From assembly GCA_003695135.1 (NCBI GenBank), contig RFIR01000378.1:1-5839 (forward strand): 5,839 nucleotides of DNA. The letters run 5' to 3'. How positions within the stretch are numbered: the first letter of the stretch is position 1; each line of letters begins with the position of its first letter. Both the position numbers and the translations under genes were made by a program. Below are positions 4,901 through 5,839 of this stretch, piece after piece. The stretch comes from Alphaproteobacteria bacterium (GTDB taxonomy: Bacteria > Pseudomonadota > Alphaproteobacteria > Rhodobacterales > Rhodobacteraceae). The notes below the pieces were generated by a model that did no database searches, was not told the DNA's origin, and saw nothing but the letters and a program-made list of their open reading frames with translations.

Positions 4901-5485
4901 TCAGGCCGCCCGGCGGAAGGTGTAGACCCGCGCCGGCGGGATGTTGCGGTAGACCTTGGGCGAGACCGTCCAGCTCAGCCCCAGCTCCTCGCGCACCGGC
5001 CGGTCGATCGGCGGGCGATAGCCATAGGTGAACTGCACGAAGATCCCGCCGGGGCGCATCTTGCGGAAGGCGCCGCCGACGATACGGCGCTGCACCTTCG
5101 TCGGCATGGACAGGAGCGGCAGCCCGCTAACCACCGCCCCGACATCGTCGAGCGGCGCCTCGTCGCAACGCTCGGCGCTGAGCTGCATGACCGCCGCGCG
5201 CGGAAACTCCTGCGACAACAGCGCGCAGAAGGCATCGTCGAGTTCGAACATCGCGAGCCTTTCCTGCGGGATGCCGCGGGCGAGGATGTGGCTGGTGATC
5301 TTGCCGGTGCCGCTGCCCAGCTCGATCACCGAGCCGGTTTCCGGACCCAGCTCCCGGACCATCTCGCGCGCCAGCCCGGTGGAGGACGGGGCGAGCGCCA
5401 CGATCCGTCCCGGCTTGCGCACAAGCTGCTTCATGAACAGACCGAGATGGTTGCGCACCGGCATTTCATGTTCGGTGGTCGTCAT
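4901..5485 (-). CDS. class I SAM-dependent methyltransferase, PmtA-like (phospholipid N-methyltransferase family)
   Basis: The 194-aa protein carries the SAM-binding motif VIELGSGTGKIT (residues 53-64), an acidic ELDD at 81-84 for the ribose hydroxyls, VVSGLPLLSMP at 118-128 in the motif IV position, and FVQFTYG at 149-155. LAPSS at 31-35 and the ending NIPPARVYTF (181-190) are features of the phospholipid N-methyltransferase group (COG3963) that includes the Rhodobacter/Sinorhizobium-type PmtA, which converts phosphatidylethanolamine stepwise to phosphatidylcholine at the inner membrane. Length fits the roughly 200-aa PmtA enzymes. Many alphaproteobacteria carry several paralogues, so the substrate stays uncertain and I give no symbol. 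An open frame extends to 5542, but GAGGGA lies 5 bases before the ATG at 5485, and the 19 extra residues (rich in Arg and Gly) look untranslated. It precedes the YidB-like gene by 32 bases. Confidence 0.87.
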   Translation of the reverse strand: MTTTEHEMPVRNHLGLFMKQLVRKPGRIVALAPSSTGLAREMVRELGPETGSVIELGSGTGKITSHILARGIPQERLAMFELDDAFCALLSQEFPRAAVMQLSAERCDEAPLDDVGAVVSGLPLLSMPTKVQRRIVGGAFRKMRPGGIFVQFTYGYRPPIDRPVREELGLSWTVSPKVYRNIPPARVYTFRRAA

Positions 5486-5490
5486 GTGAA

Positions 5491-5496
5491 TCCCTC
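5491..5496 (-). promoter_or_regulatory. ribosome binding site deciding the methyltransferase start
   Basis: GAGGGA on the minus strand, 5 bases before the ATG at 5485. The alternative upstream ATG at 5542 lies just downstream of the candidate -10 box, with no purine-rich site in front, so 5485 is preferred. Confidence 0.6.
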
Positions 5497-5523
5497 GTCT
5501 TGTCCGGGTGTCCTGTCCTGGTC

Positions 5524-5535
5524 GCGCCATGGCGC
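5524..5535. repeat. 12-bp perfect palindrome in the methyltransferase leader
   Basis: GCGCCATGGCGC is fully self-complementary; flanking TGGT (5519-5522) and ACCA (5538-5541) are also inverted, one base off register. It sits just downstream of the predicted transcription start, a place where a repressor could act. It may also be chance in GC-rich DNA. Confidence 0.35.
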
Positions 5536-5546
5536 ACACCACACTT

Positions 5547-5575
5547 CTTGTATGTCTCTTTCAATGCACCCGCAA
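5547..5575 (-). promoter_or_regulatory. candidate sigma-70-type promoter of the methyltransferase unit
   Basis: On the minus strand TTGCGG (5570-5575) is followed after exactly 17 bases by TACAAG (5547-5552). Starting near 5540, the transcript would have a leader of about 55 bases before the ATG at 5485. An inverted repeat GCAAC / GTTGC (5572-5586) overlaps the -35 box and could be an operator. The assignment is by eye. Confidence 0.45.
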
Positions 5576-5621
5576 CATGTAGTTGCTGGTTACAGAATTC
5601 GAGGCCGCTCTAGTCAGGACC

Positions 5622-5839
5622 TCAATGCCGGCGGAACCGGTCGAGAGACACCACGTCTCCGCCAGGGTCCGGACCGTCGTCATCCGGACGCTCGTCCTCG
5701 CCCTCGGCATGGTCGTCTTCGCGATCGTCTTCCGCATCGTGCTGGTCGAAGCGCAGCCCGAACTCGACCGAGGGGTCGACGAAGGTCACGATGGCATCGA
5801 AGGGCACGACGATGTTTTCGAGCACGTTGTCGAAGCTCA
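5622..5839 (-). CDS. sspB: SspB, ClpXP protease adaptor (C-terminal part, cut by window edge)
   Basis: Only the last 72 or so codons are in the window; the 5' end lies beyond position 5839. The visible protein reads SFDNVLENIVVPFDAI and then VTFVDPSVEFGLRFD, the characteristic final core strands of SspB, where the hydrophobic VPF strand and the DPSVxFGLxF segment are conserved among alphaproteobacteria. SspB dimers bind ssrA-tagged proteins and deliver them to ClpX for degradation in the cytoplasm. After the core comes a disordered tail of about 30 residues made largely of Asp and Glu, ending in VVSLDRFRRH. That end occupies the place of the ClpX-binding (XB) peptide that tethers SspB to ClpX. 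A GTG at 5823-5825 could be mistaken for a start but lies inside the conserved strand. Confidence 0.85.
   Translation of the reverse strand, partial: SFDNVLENIVVPFDAIVTFVDPSVEFGLRFDQHDAEDDREDDHAEGEDERPDDDGPDPGGDVVSLDRFRRH

Larger units (their letters stand above)
5486..5621. other. intergenic region between sspB and the methyltransferase gene
   Basis: These 136 bases contain no gene. They hold the candidate promoter and the palindrome described separately. No T-tailed hairpin for ending the sspB transcript is visible; the only small stem after its stop (5572-5586) has no T run, so read-through into the methyltransferase unit is possible. Confidence 0.5.

Noticed and set aside
4485..4925. 146-codon plus-strand frame opposite the YidB-like gene
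   Set aside because: It starts at a TTG without a ribosome site, and its Gly/Ala/Arg-rich repeats are the antisense reading of the YidB-like gene.

Overview
The window looks like chromosome from a GC-rich alphaproteobacterium, probably Rhodobacteraceae or a near relative. The grounds are strong G/C bias at third codon positions, an alphaproteobacterial-type SspB ending in a long acidic tail, a phospholipid N-methyltransferase-like protein, and a GcvT-type FAD oxidoreductase of a kind common in marine and soil alphaproteobacteria. The taxon is inferred from gene style only; there is no rRNA or tRNA here. All seven genes I support lie on the minus strand, so transcription runs from right to left.

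From right to left: (1) 5622-5839 is the C-terminal part of sspB, the ClpXP adaptor, cut by the window edge. (2) After a 136-bp gap with a candidate promoter comes a two-gene unit, a PmtA-like SAM-dependent methyltransferase (4901-5485) and a short YidB/DUF937-family protein (4608-4868). (3) A 284-bp gap (4324-4607) is rich in inverted repeats, including a 14-bp palindrome next to a good -10 hexamer. (4) A tight three-gene operon (2953-4323) encodes an exported PepSY-domain protein, a four-helix b-type cytochrome of the b561 family, and a small regulator with two membrane helices and a LuxR/NarL-type helix-turn-helix. It ends in a hairpin with a short T run. (5) A 366-bp gap (2587-2952) carries several adjacent hairpins. 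(6) A 798-aa FAD-dependent oxidoreductase fused to a GcvT-like folate domain (190-2586) is of the dimethylglycine/sarcosine dehydrogenase type. (7) The left end (1-189) is unusually AT-rich for its first 50 bases and holds a 19-bp exact direct repeat, an IHF-consensus match and a hairpin.

The most interesting part is the PepSY / cytochrome b / membrane-anchored LuxR operon. Its composition suggests a membrane redox module reporting directly to a tethered transcription factor. The 6-2-6 palindrome upstream of the operon has the geometry NarL/LuxR-type dimers prefer, so autoregulation is a reasonable, untested guess. The oxidoreductase probably feeds one-carbon units from an N-methylated amine into the folate pool. 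Nothing else in the window identifies its substrate.
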